Shown: positions 1-6,254, counted from the stretch's first letter. The stretch is 8,435 bases of DNA from Acidobacteriota bacterium (GCA_023441255.1 JAEZPW010000030.1:1-8435); one strand, 5' to 3'. The notes: generated from the letters alone by a model not told the origin. Made by a program: numbers and translations.

Positions 1-3
1 GTG

Positions 4-813
4 CTAACTAATCGCGATACCAGCGTAGCCCACGACGGCATCACGGTCGCCGGAGATGTCGCCCGATGTTGCGTACTTGATCAGCTCAGCATGAGTAGCG
101 CCGAGGTCGAGCGTCGCGGTCAGCATGGCTACTGTCGGCCCAAAGCCGCACATGGTGATGTTCTGACGCGTGACGGTCTCCCACAGGGCCCGAGGATCAA
201 GCGCCAGTATCGGATCGATTGCACGACGGTCCTTGATGCGGGTGACTTCATCCGACTCGTAGTGATTCATGTCGCTCGAGGCGATAACCAGGACGCGTTC
301 GGCCTCGTCTCGAATAGCCTTGGCGAGCGCGTGTCCTAGCGAATCGAGCAACTCGAAGCGCGAGGTCCCGACAGCGATGGGAACGAACGAAAACTCGTTA
401 ACGAGCGCCTGGAGGAAAGGCACCTGTACTTCAACGGCATGTTCGTTGCGATGAGCGAGCGTGTCTTCGGTGAGCAGTTCGCAATTCTGCTTCAGTGCGG
501 CTGCGAGTTCGTCGTCAATGCGCGCTTCGCCAAGCGGCGTGAGCCACGAGCCGGCGCTCATGATGGACAGCGGCGCGCCCAAGCCAGTGTGATTAGGGCA
601 AAGAATCACAAATCGCGAAGGGAGTTTGAGACGTGAGTACACAGCGCCGGCGACGTGGCCGGAGTACATGTATCCCGCATGGGGCGCTACGCAGCCGAGC
701 GCGGGGATCTTGTCCGGCGCAGGTGCGGTGTACTGGCCAATGTCTCGCAGGAGTGTTTCGGGCCGTCCCGGATAGAACTGACCGGCAACGGCCGGATGTC
801 GGACGACAGCCAT
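4..813 (-). CDS. amrB: MEMO1-like protein, AmmeMemoRadiSam system protein B family
   Basis: A 269-residue cytosolic protein covering the whole MEMO fold, close to the family's usual 260-300 residues. Seen in the sequence: the N-terminal RHPAVAGQFYP signature (5-15), PHAGYMYSG (44-52, His45), CPNHTG (72-77, His75), NEHAVEVQVPFLQ (123-135, Glu124/His125), SSDMNHYE (179-186, Asp181/His184) and MCGFGP (221-226, Cys222). His45, His75, His184, Asp181 and Cys222 match in order the metal-site and pocket residues His49, His81, His192, Asp189 and Cys244 of human MEMO1, so the metal site looks intact. The family resembles extradiol dioxygenases and often sits beside AMMECR1-like and radical-SAM genes; neither is in this window, but the gene ends 3 nt from the left edge, so they could follow. 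The exact reaction in bacteria is not established. The start is the ATG at 813, with a GGAGGA Shine-Dalgarno (818-823) 4 nt before it. It lies 162 nt downstream of rsmA on the same strand, separated by palindromic repeats. The symbol amrB is a family label, used with moderate certainty. Confidence 0.92.
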   Translation of the reverse strand: MAVVRHPAVAGQFYPGRPETLLRDIGQYTAPAPDKIPALGCVAPHAGYMYSGHVAGAVYSRLKLPSRFVILCPNHTGLGAPLSIMSAGSWLTPLGEARIDDELAAALKQNCELLTEDTLAHRNEHAVEVQVPFLQALVNEFSFVPIAVGTSRFELLDSLGHALAKAIRDEAERVLVIASSDMNHYESDEVTRIKDRRAIDPILALDPRALWETVTRQNITMCGFGPTVAMLTATLDLGATHAELIKYATSGDISGDRDAVVGYAGIAIS

Positions 814-817
814 ACGG

Positions 818-823
818 TCCTCC
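818..823 (-). promoter_or_regulatory. Shine-Dalgarno site of the MEMO-like gene
   Basis: GGAGGA on the minus strand, 4 nt before the ATG at 813. It is a near-perfect anti-16S match and fixes the start of the MEMO-family gene. Confidence 0.7.
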
Positions 824-890
824 AGTAGCGGCTAGGATAGCGCAAACGAGAGCGGCGGGAGCGACGGAGGCAAGTCTGGTGGGTCATTTA

Positions 891-967
891 CCCACATCTG
901 CCAAAATCGGGCAGATATCGGGCACCCCTCATTGCCCACATCTGCCGAACGCGGCAGATGTGGGGCA
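891..967. repeat. Two tandem palindromic repeat units (REP-like doublet)
   Basis: Two copies of one unit lie head to tail between rsmA and the MEMO-like gene: 891-924 and 935-967, with a 10-nt gap. Both begin CCCACATCTGCC, followed by a 6-7 nt centre. Their right arms are GGCAGATATCGGGCA (910-924) and GGCAGATGTGGGGCA (953-967), which differ at two positions. In the second unit 935-947 pairs perfectly with 952-964 (13 bp, AACG loop), and two more pairs form past a bulged G. In the first unit the core ATCTGCC/GGCAGAT (896-902/910-916) still pairs, but the outer arm has a mismatch and a bulge. GGGCA at 920-924 can also pair with TGCCC at 933-937, linking the two. The arrangement resembles dispersed bacterial REP/BIME elements; dispersal elsewhere in this genome is inference. 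It starts 9 nt past the rsmA stop and could protect the 3' end of that mRNA; there is no T-run to make it a standard terminator. Confidence 0.75.
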
Positions 968-975
968 GCATTCCA

Positions 976-1881
976 TCAGGAAAGCGCGCGAAATACGGCT
1001 GCGGCTTTCTCCAGGCTCAGGGCTTCGGCGCGGACGTCGGGAGCGACTTTCGCTTTCTCAAGGGCGGTGCGCACAGCTGCCGGATCGTACTGCTGCTTGA
1101 GGTTGTTGAGCAGCGTCTTGCGTTTTTGTCCGAACGACAGCCGCAAGAACTGAATGAAGGCAGCGGGTTCGACGCGCAGCTTGTCGAAACGGGGTTCGAC
1201 GGTGAGTCGCAACACGGTCGATTCGACTTTCGGTGGCGGTGAGAAGGCACCCGGCGGCAGGGTGAAAAGCTTCTGCGGCTTCGTGTAGAGCTGGCAAGTG
1301 GCCGAAAGCAGACCGTAGTCGCTCGTGCCGGGCTTCGCTACGATGCGGTCGGCAACTTCCTTCTGCACCATGAGCACGATGCATTCGAACAGATTGTGGA
1401 ACTGGAAGAGCCGAAGGAGGATATCCGAAGTGATGTAGTACGGGATGTTTCCGACGACTTCGACCTTCTCGATCTCGGGCTGCGCGAGGCCGGTGACGGA
1501 CCGGCCGGGGCGCGGACCCAGAAGGGAAGCGAAGTCGATGTCGAGGATGTCGGCCTCGATGATCTCGATGTTCGGCGTGTTGGCGTACTTCATGCGCAAC
1601 TGGGCGGCGAGCACGCGGTCGAGTTCGATGGCGATGATGTGGCGGGCGCGCCGAACGAGAAGGGCGGTCAGCGCGCCGCGTCCGGGGCCGATCTCGATCA
1701 CGTTCTTCTGCGAGACATCGCCCAGAGCCTCAACGATGCGAGTGACAGCGGAGGGATCCGCGAGAAAGTTCTGTCCCAGGCTCTTGCGGGCTGGTGGCGG
1801 CACGGCGCTTTCCAGAGCGGTTGCCGCGGCGTTCGCGGCGGCAGCTTGCTTCATCGGTTTGACCCTCTTTCCTTCAGCCAT
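976..1881 (-). CDS. rsmA: 16S rRNA (adenine(1518)-N6/adenine(1519)-N6)-dimethyltransferase
   Basis: RsmA/KsgA transfers four methyl groups from S-adenosylmethionine to two adjacent adenosines in the 3'-terminal hairpin of 16S rRNA during late 30S assembly in the cytosol. Visible: the RKSLGQNFLADPS entry motif (32-44); SAM motif I, VIEIGPGRGALT (61-72); an acidic residue in AIELDR (84-89) as the ribose-binding motif; EADILDIDF (109-117); the catalytic motif NIPYYIT (145-151); FSPPPKV (213-219); and the C-terminal LSFGQKRKTLLNNL (248-261). All key residues are present. At 301 residues it is longer than E. coli KsgA (273) because of an Ala-rich N-terminal extension of about 30 residues and a short insert around 120-139. 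The ATG at 1881 has no clear Shine-Dalgarno; residue Met10 (ATG at 1854) has AGAGGG 8 nt before it (1863-1868) and may be the true start, giving 292 residues. It diverges from glgA and is followed by a MEMO-family gene on the same strand. Confidence 0.97.
   Translation of the reverse strand: MAEGKRVKPMKQAAAANAAATALESAVPPPARKSLGQNFLADPSAVTRIVEALGDVSQKNVIEIGPGRGALTALLVRRARHIIAIELDRVLAAQLRMKYANTPNIEIIEADILDIDFASLLGPRPGRSVTGLAQPEIEKVEVVGNIPYYITSDILLRLFQFHNLFECIVLMVQKEVADRIVAKPGTSDYGLLSATCQLYTKPQKLFTLPPGAFSPPPKVESTVLRLTVEPRFDKLRVEPAAFIQFLRLSFGQKRKTLLNNLKQQYDPAAVRTALEKAKVAPDVRAEALSLEKAAAVFRALS
1863..1868 (-). promoter_or_regulatory. Candidate Shine-Dalgarno for an internal rsmA start
   Basis: AGAGGG on the minus strand, 8 nt before the in-frame ATG at 1854 (Met10 of the longest reading). 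The upstream ATG at 1881 has no comparable site, so this may mark the real start. The nine residues at stake lie outside the methyltransferase fold. Confidence 0.45.
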
Positions 1882-2068
1882 TTAAACTCGACTTTCTGCC
1901 CATGGAACATAGAAGCACATGGGACTGGCAGTACGCGAATTCGGTGCTCCAGTCGGGGTCATCCGCGGCAACGGCCGTCTGGGCTGCTGCAATAAACCCC
2001 GAAGATCTGCGTTACGGCAGCCGGGGGAGCAGGCCGACTCGACTTAGTGCACGGAGGAAGTCCCTGCA
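1882..2068. promoter_or_regulatory. Divergent intergenic region between rsmA and glgA
   Basis: These 187 nt separate two genes read in opposite directions, so promoters for both should lie here. I could not find a convincing -35/-10 pair for either. The glgA side ends in a good ribosome-binding site. A 6-bp inverted repeat, GGCTGC (1982-1987) with GCAGCC (2017-2022), lies in the likely glgA leader and may be chance. Confidence 0.4.
2053..2058 (+). promoter_or_regulatory. Shine-Dalgarno site of glgA
   Basis: GGAGGA ends 10 nt before the ATG at 2069. The spacing is slightly long, but the match is strong. The protein begins directly with the conserved MHIVFAASE strand of GT5 synthases, which agrees with this start. 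Confidence 0.65.
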
Positions 2069-3541
2069 ATGCACATTGTTTTCGCGGCGTCCGAAAGTGT
2101 GCCTTTTTCGAAGACCGGCGGCCTGGCAGACGTAATTGGCGCCTTGCCGCGCGCCCTGGCCAAGCTTGGCCACCAAGTCTCAGTTTACCTGCCGCGCTAC
2201 AAGCAAACGAAGCTGCCGCCCGACAGCAAGACTCTGTTGCACAGCATCACCGTCCCGTTCGACGACATGTACCGGTTCTGCTCCATCGTGGGCGGAGGAC
2301 AGCAGCACGGAGTGCAATTTTACTTCATCGAGTACCCGCCGTTCTTCGACCGTGATGCTCTTTATGGTACGTCGCTGGGCGATTATCCCGACAATGCCGA
2401 GCGTTACGCGCTGTATTGTCGCGCGGTACTCGAAGCGTCGAAGATTTTGGGTGTTCCTGACATATTTCACTGTCACGACTGGCAGTCGGCGCTGATCCCC
2501 ATCCTGCTGCGTTCGGTGTACGCGCACGATCCCGTATTCGTCAGGGTGCCGACCGTGTTCACCATCCACAACATCGGATACCAGGGGCTGTTTCCGCCGG
2601 ACACGCTGCCGCTTCTGATGCTTCCCTGGGACCTTTTCACGATCTCGAAGCTGGAGTTTTTCGGGAAGGTTAACTTCCTGAAGGGTGCGGCAGTCTTCGC
2701 GGATTTCATCACAACGGTGAGCAAGAAATATAGTCAGGAGATCCAGACGGCTGAGTACGGTTTCGGACTCGAGGGAGTGTTGAAGGGTCGGTCGGCAACG
2801 GTAACCGGAATTCTGAACGGCGTCGACTATGCGGAGTGGAGCCCGGAGACGGATGGATTGATCGTAGCGCGATATAGCCCTGCCGACCTGTCCGGGAAGC
2901 TAAAGAACAAGCGAGATCTGCTGGCCGCGTTCGGTTCAGAGAAAGTGGATACGACGCTGCCGGTTATCGGCATCGTGGCGCGTTTTGCCGCACAGAAGGG
3001 CTTCGACCTGATTTCGCAGGTGATCGACCGCTTGGCGCGCGAAGAAGTGATCATGTGCGTTTTGGGCACCGGCGATAAGGAATATGAAGACATGTTCCGC
3101 CGGTTGAACAAGCAGTTCCCGACGAAAGTGCTGATCAAGATTGCCTACGACAACGTCCTGGCCCACAAAGTCGAGGCCGGGGCCGACATGTTCTTAATGC
3201 CGTCGCATTATGAACCTTGCGGCTTGAATCAGATCTATTCACTGAAATACGGTACGGTGCCGATAGTGCGCGCAACAGGCGGACTGGACGACACGATCGA
3301 GAACTGGGATCCGAAGACCGGGAAGGGAACGGGATTCAAGTTCTACGACTACACCGGCGAAGCACTGCTGGCGAGCATTCGAAATGCACTCAGTGTCTAT
3401 AAAGACCGTACCAGTTGGGAGAAGCTGATGCGCAACGGCATGGCCCGCGACTATTCCTGGGAAAACTCGGCTCGCGAGTACGTCAAAGTCTATGAACGTG
3501 CGCAGCAGATAAGGGAACTGAAGGCAAGCACGACCGTGTAG
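2069..3541 (+). CDS. glgA: Glycogen synthase (ADP-glucose type, GT5)
   Basis: GlgA transfers glucose from ADP-glucose to the non-reducing end of an alpha-1,4-glucan, building glycogen in the cytosol. The 490-residue product is full length (E. coli GlgA is 477) and has both Rossmann halves. N-terminal half: MHIVFAASE (1-9), the glycine loop KTGGLADV (15-22) that binds ADP-glucose, DNAERYALYCRAVLE (108-122), HCHDWQSAL (134-142), TVFTIHNIGYQGLF (162-175) and the NGVDYAEWSP linker (250-259). C-terminal half: GIVARFAAQKGFD (301-313), with Arg305 and Lys310 matching catalytic Arg300/Lys305 of E. coli; and SHYEPCGLNQIYSLKYG (379-395), with Glu382 matching Glu377, followed by the TGGLDDTI loop (403-410). 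The DYSWENSA motif closes the protein (461-468). No other glycogen gene is visible on either side and no gene follows for 1 kb on this strand, so it looks monocistronic. ADP- rather than UDP-glucose use is inferred from the bacterial GT5 family. Confidence 0.97.
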   Translation: MHIVFAASESVPFSKTGGLADVIGALPRALAKLGHQVSVYLPRYKQTKLPPDSKTLLHSITVPFDDMYRFCSIVGGGQQHGVQFYFIEYPPFFDRDALYGTSLGDYPDNAERYALYCRAVLEASKILGVPDIFHCHDWQSALIPILLRSVYAHDPVFVRVPTVFTIHNIGYQGLFPPDTLPLLMLPWDLFTISKLEFFGKVNFLKGAAVFADFITTVSKKYSQEIQTAEYGFGLEGVLKGRSATVTGILNGVDYAEWSPETDGLIVARYSPADLSGKLKNKRDLLAAFGSEKVDTTLPVIGIVARFAAQKGFDLISQVIDRLAREEVIMCVLGTGDKEYEDMFRRLNKQFPTKVLIKIAYDNVLAHKVEAGADMFLMPSHYEPCGLNQIYSLKYGTVPIVRATGGLDDTIENWDPKTGKGTGFKFYDYTGEALLASIRNALSVYKDRTSWEKLMRNGMARDYSWENSAREYVKVYERAQQIRELKASTTV

Positions 3542-3615
3542 TGGAATGGCGGATGGATGATGTCAGACAGATAACGTGCTCTCTCTGAGGCCGGCCGCAC
3601 AAATAAGAATCCCGA

Positions 3616-3632
3616 GGCTTATGTTTTAAGCC
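3616..3632 (+). other. Small stem-loop downstream of glgA
   Basis: GGCTTA pairs with TAAGCC around a 5-nt loop, 75 nt after the glgA stop. CCGAGG (3612-3617) can alternatively pair with CCTCGG just downstream. No T-run follows, so it is only a candidate 3'-end structure for glgA. No better terminator for glgA is visible. Confidence 0.25.
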
Positions 3633-3737
3633 CATTCTCCTCGGCCAGAAGCTCGCGTTAGACCCTCGCTGACCTGCATTGCCACTCTTCTTGCGAAGTT
3701 GCGACAACCGATCCTTGCTCGGGCTCCGGGCTCACCG

Positions 3738-3969
3738 CCAACCGGGAAAACCGGCCAAAACGCCTCGGGATCCGTCTTGTCTTTGTGTCATTCCTGTTCG
3801 CCTCGACCAGCGCCTCACTCTCGACCCTTATCAGTCCCTCGGCTTTTCTTTTCTCTGCGCCTTGCGCCTTGCGGCGCCGTGCTCAGCGTTTTCGCCGTTC
3901 GCGACGCGGCGAGAACCCGAATCGCCGTGAACTGACTTGAGCCCCGGAATCAGCACCAACCGGGAAAAC
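3738..3969. repeat. Pair of 14-nt direct repeats
   Basis: CCAACCGGGAAAAC occurs at 3738-3751 and again at 3956-3969, 218 nt apart, both in non-coding DNA and on the same strand. The span given covers both copies and the DNA between them. Function is unknown; they could be the edges of a small decayed element. Confidence 0.5.
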
Positions 3970-4143
3970 ATTTGAATGTCAAAGAACGATTGTGAACATA
4001 CTCCGACGGTATTTTTCGTCAATACTGAATTGTGCAACTCTATTCCCTTTAGTTTCAACGAAGTGCAGCTCGTCCACAGGGGTGTGCAACGCAAATGGTG
4101 CAGCACGGAGTGAGGAAGTGGGCCTAAATCGCGGCTCGCGTGA

Positions 4144-4182
4144 ATTCATGCGGCTCGAACGTACGTTCGAAAGCGCATGAAT
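4144..4182. repeat. 39-bp interrupted palindrome
   Basis: The centre, TCGAACGTACGTTCGA (4155-4170), is a perfect 16-bp palindrome. Outside a small asymmetric interruption (GC on the left, AAG on the right), the arms continue as ATTCATGCG (4144-4152) and CGCATGAAT (4174-4182), a perfect 9-bp match. In DNA this is a symmetric site of the type used by dimeric regulators; in RNA it could fold into a long hairpin with a GUAC loop. It has no terminal T-run on either strand. Role unknown. Confidence 0.7.
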
Positions 4183-4209
4183 GCTGGCTCGAAGGCTGTT
4201 CGCAATGTG

Positions 4210-4229
4210 AAAAAAGCGGGAAAAACCGC
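4210..4229 (-). terminator. Weak second minus-strand terminator candidate
   Basis: On the minus strand GCGG (from 4226-4229) pairs with CCGC (from 4216-4219) around a 6-nt loop and is followed by six T residues (4210-4215). The stem is only 4 bp, so it is a possible back-up to the stronger terminator about 60 nt earlier on the transcript. Confidence 0.3.
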
Positions 4230-4239
4230 GAGTTTAGCG

Positions 4240-4255
4240 GCGATTGTGCGATTGT
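4240..4255. repeat. Tandem 8-bp duplication
   Basis: GCGATTGT occurs twice back to back, between the large palindrome and the main terminator. A related CGATTGTG occurs at 3987-3994. It is short and may be chance or slippage. Confidence 0.35.
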
Positions 4256-4285
4256 TGACTTTTGTTGCCGAGTGCTCGGGTACCT

Positions 4286-4316
4286 AAAAAGGCGGCCTTC
4301 CGTTTCCGGAAGGCCG
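4286..4316 (-). terminator. Intrinsic terminator for the tonB-like/M48-like transcript
   Basis: Read on the minus strand, a perfect 10-bp GC-rich stem (4307-4316 with 4293-4302) closes on a GAAA tetraloop; two C residues and then five T residues follow (down to 4286). This is the standard Rho-independent layout. It lies 243 nt after the stop of the M48-like gene. On the plus strand the T-run is absent, so it should not terminate glgA. Confidence 0.82.
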
Positions 4317-4559
4317 GTCAGTCAGGTTTACTGGTGCCGAGGATTGATGGAAGCAACAACCACTACAACACCCTTTGGTCAAACTGCGTTCAAGGAGACC
4401 TGTTCAGTCCCACTGCCTTGGCCTTGTTACTTTGGCCCCTACAGCATTGTGCGAGTCAAACTCCCCCGTGTCCGTTTCCCCTAGCTGGTTTGCCCTTGTG
4501 CCCTGAGGCCGAAAACAACTTTGTGACCGCTACTGCATCGCCCTTCTTCCCAAAATGCT

Positions 4560-6254
4560 TCAGTTCCCGCCGTTGCTGGTGGCAGCTGCCGACAGCTTGC
4601 CGTCAGCGCCCGTCAGCCTGGTCAGGTGCGGTATGACAGGCGTCACTTCGAACGGCATTTTTTCTTTCGCGGAAATCAACGGAACCGGTTGCGCCTTGAT
4701 CAGCTCAACGTGATCGTCCCAGGCGTCGAGCCGGATGCGTCCGCCGAGCGGAAGCGCTGGAATCTGGTCGAGTTTGCGGGCCTGCAACTCAGGCGCACCG
4801 TTCATCAGCTCGGCCATGCGCGTTACCTTGTCGCCGAAGGCAAGGCCGTTACCCATGCGTGGCTTGATCAGGTTGGGCATGGCAGCGGCGCGAACCTGAA
4901 GCTGGCGAAGGAACAGGCCAGCGTTGGGCAGCTTGTCCTTATACGGCGAATTCTTAAGCAGCTCGATAGCCTTCGCGTCGGCGGCCACTTCGATCCCCTC
5001 GTCGCGATGGAACTGGAAGTCGTCGAAGCTGTCTTCGTCGGCCACCCACATGCGATCGGCGAACGCATACTTGGTTTCGATCTGGTCACCGAGAGCGATG
5101 TTGGCGAGTTCGTGCGAGAGCACCATGGCGAGGGACGCCTCGTCAGGCAGAACATCCAGCAGACCGCGGCTGATCACGATAGTGTGGCCGATAGTGAACG
5201 ACTCGAGTGGCGTCGTAAGCAGCACGCGGCAGCGGATCTCGGGCTGAATGTCGAGGTTGTTCGTGATCTGCAGGTTGTTCGCGACGGTTTCCAGCACTTT
5301 GTCGACTTCGCCGGTCTGCGCGAGAAGGCCAGCCTTTTCGAGGCGGTCTACCACATTCTGTTCAGCTTCGCGCTGCCAGGCGCGATAGCTCAGGATAGGC
5401 GAAACTTCCTGCTGAGCGGCGACCTGATCCTTCACGTTTCCGCTGTCGATGACCATGTCCGTGAATTCACCCTGCCGGCCGGCGGTTCTTAGCTCATAAC
5501 CCCACAACCGGGTTTGTGCCTTGAAATGCATGGTCCGTTTCAGGGGAAGAGAGGAGTACGTCATGTCCGACTCTTCGCTGTAAACGTGCGAGGGCAGCCA
5601 GAGGCCGGGACGCATGTTGCTGCGCCAGCTGTCCATGTGGAAGTAGTAAGACCACTTCGGCGCGTTAGTGTATGTGCCGTTGAAGCGAACGATGTTGAAG
5701 TCCTGGTCTTCAACCCAGATGCGGCCGAGGAACAGACCCTTGCCGGCCTTGTCCTTGGGTACGACTTCAAAAACGTAGGTGCGGACCTCGCCGAGAAATT
5801 CGCGGCGCAGGAACTTGAAATAGTAGTGATTGCGATCGAAGCGCCCGCGGTCCACGAAGATGGTGCTGGAGAAGCCGAGGGGCGAGAAGTCGACCGAATA
5901 CATCTGGCGAACCGGCGTCATCAGCTTCTTGAACAATCCCGTCTGCACTTCGGCCGTATAGAAGCGCTCTTCGATGCCGTCGCTGAGATCAAGGCGGCCC
6001 AGGAAGTACTGATCGCCGGCCGGAACAGATCCGAGGTCCGCATCCGGACGGGTGTTCTGGAAGTAGGTTTCCACCACCGGATGAAACTTGCGCATGGTCT
6101 GCACCAGTTCCGCTTCCTTGGCCATGAAGCGATCCACAACCTGGCTGACGGTGAGTGCAACCGGAGCGGGAGCGGAGGGCGCCGCGTCGGCGGCCCACGA
6201 AGCGGTGCAGATGACAAACAGCGTCAGGATTAGGAACGAAGCTCTCAAGCGCAT
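4560..6254 (-). CDS. Secreted M48-like protein with degenerate zinc motif (HELAN) and LolA-like N-terminal part
   Basis: A 564-residue exported protein. A Sec signal peptide is clear: Arg-containing start, hydrophobic run 6-18, likely cleavage after ASWA (18-21). Residues about 35-270 are rich in beta strands, with phrases such as GRIWVEDQDFNIVRFNGTY (177-195) reminiscent of LolA/outer-membrane lipoprotein-sorting folds; this is inference. Residues about 300-460 look like the M48 peptidase core: TIVISRGLLDVL (358-369), DEASLAMVLSHELANIALGD (371-390), then EVAADAKAIELL (422-433), which matches the downstream ExxAD motif with Glu422 as third zinc ligand. The second His of HExxH is Asn385 (codon AAC, 5100-5102), so one zinc ligand is missing. 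His381, Glu382 and Glu422 remain. It may be an inactive or altered peptidase. The C-terminal 100 residues are unassigned. The ATG at 6254 has GAGGT 4 nt before it and follows the tonB-like stop by 18 nt, so the two are probably co-transcribed. Periplasmic location is inferred. Confidence 0.85.
   Translation of the reverse strand: MRLRASFLILTLFVICTASWAADAAPSAPAPVALTVSQVVDRFMAKEAELVQTMRKFHPVVETYFQNTRPDADLGSVPAGDQYFLGRLDLSDGIEERFYTAEVQTGLFKKLMTPVRQMYSVDFSPLGFSSTIFVDRGRFDRNHYYFKFLRREFLGEVRTYVFEVVPKDKAGKGLFLGRIWVEDQDFNIVRFNGTYTNAPKWSYYFHMDSWRSNMRPGLWLPSHVYSEESDMTYSSLPLKRTMHFKAQTRLWGYELRTAGRQGEFTDMVIDSGNVKDQVAAQQEVSPILSYRAWQREAEQNVVDRLEKAGLLAQTGEVDKVLETVANNLQITNNLDIQPEIRCRVLLTTPLESFTIGHTIVISRGLLDVLPDEASLAMVLSHELANIALGDQIETKYAFADRMWVADEDSFDDFQFHRDEGIEVAADAKAIELLKNSPYKDKLPNAGLFLRQLQVRAAAMPNLIKPRMGNGLAFGDKVTRMAELMNGAPELQARKLDQIPALPLGGRIRLDAWDDHVELIKAQPVPLISAKEKMPFEVTPVIPHLTRLTGADGKLSAAATSNGGN

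Larger units (their letters stand above)
3542..4559. other. Gene-poor intergenic region of about 1 kb with palindromes and a terminator
   Basis: This lies between the convergent ends of glgA (plus) and the M48-like gene (minus). The open frames inside it give compositionally odd peptides with no recognisable motif, and I accept none as a gene. It holds a weak hairpin after glgA (3616-3632), a 14-nt direct repeat (3738-3751 and 3956-3969), a pyrimidine-rich stretch with tandem GCGCCTT (3841-3880), a relatively AT-rich section (about 3970-4070), a large palindrome (4144-4182), a tandem 8-mer (4240-4255), and minus-strand terminators (4210-4229 and 4286-4316). I find no tRNA T-loop, no tmRNA end and no SRP RNA signature. 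The stretch 4317-4559 would be the 3' untranslated part of the M48-like transcript; I see no assignable fold in it. Confidence 0.7.

Noticed and set aside
891..967. CRISPR-like reading of the two CCCACATCTGCC copies
   Set aside because: There are only two copies, the whole unit including its centre is repeated rather than unique spacers, and no cas gene is present.
1899..1923. CCCATG...CATGGG 6-bp inverted repeat upstream of rsmA
   Set aside because: It is too short, with a 13-nt spacer, to stand out from chance without conservation data.
3483..3707. Minus-strand frame of 74 codons overlapping the end of glgA
   Set aside because: It overlaps the 3' end of a certain gene, has no motif, and its basic, mixed composition looks non-coding.
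3679..3935. Overlapping plus-strand frames of about 80 codons downstream of glgA
   Set aside because: The peptides are low-complexity products of a pyrimidine-rich run, with no motif and no Shine-Dalgarno.
4144..4182. tRNA or tmRNA T-loop suggested by GTTCGAA within the palindrome
   Set aside because: The flanking bases do not form a T-stem, and no acceptor or anticodon arm is present.
4140..4636. Plus-strand frames of 114 and 124 codons across the palindrome and terminator
   Set aside because: They run through the minus-strand terminator and, in one case, into the M48-like coding region. The peptides are Cys-rich with no family resemblance.
4626..5492. A long plus-strand open frame of 288 codons opposite the M48-like gene, and another of 239 codons at 5514-6233
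   Set aside because: Both are antisense to a gene with signal peptide, M48-type motifs and a good ribosome-binding site. The translations show no recognisable domain, and long antisense frames are expected in GC-rich DNA.
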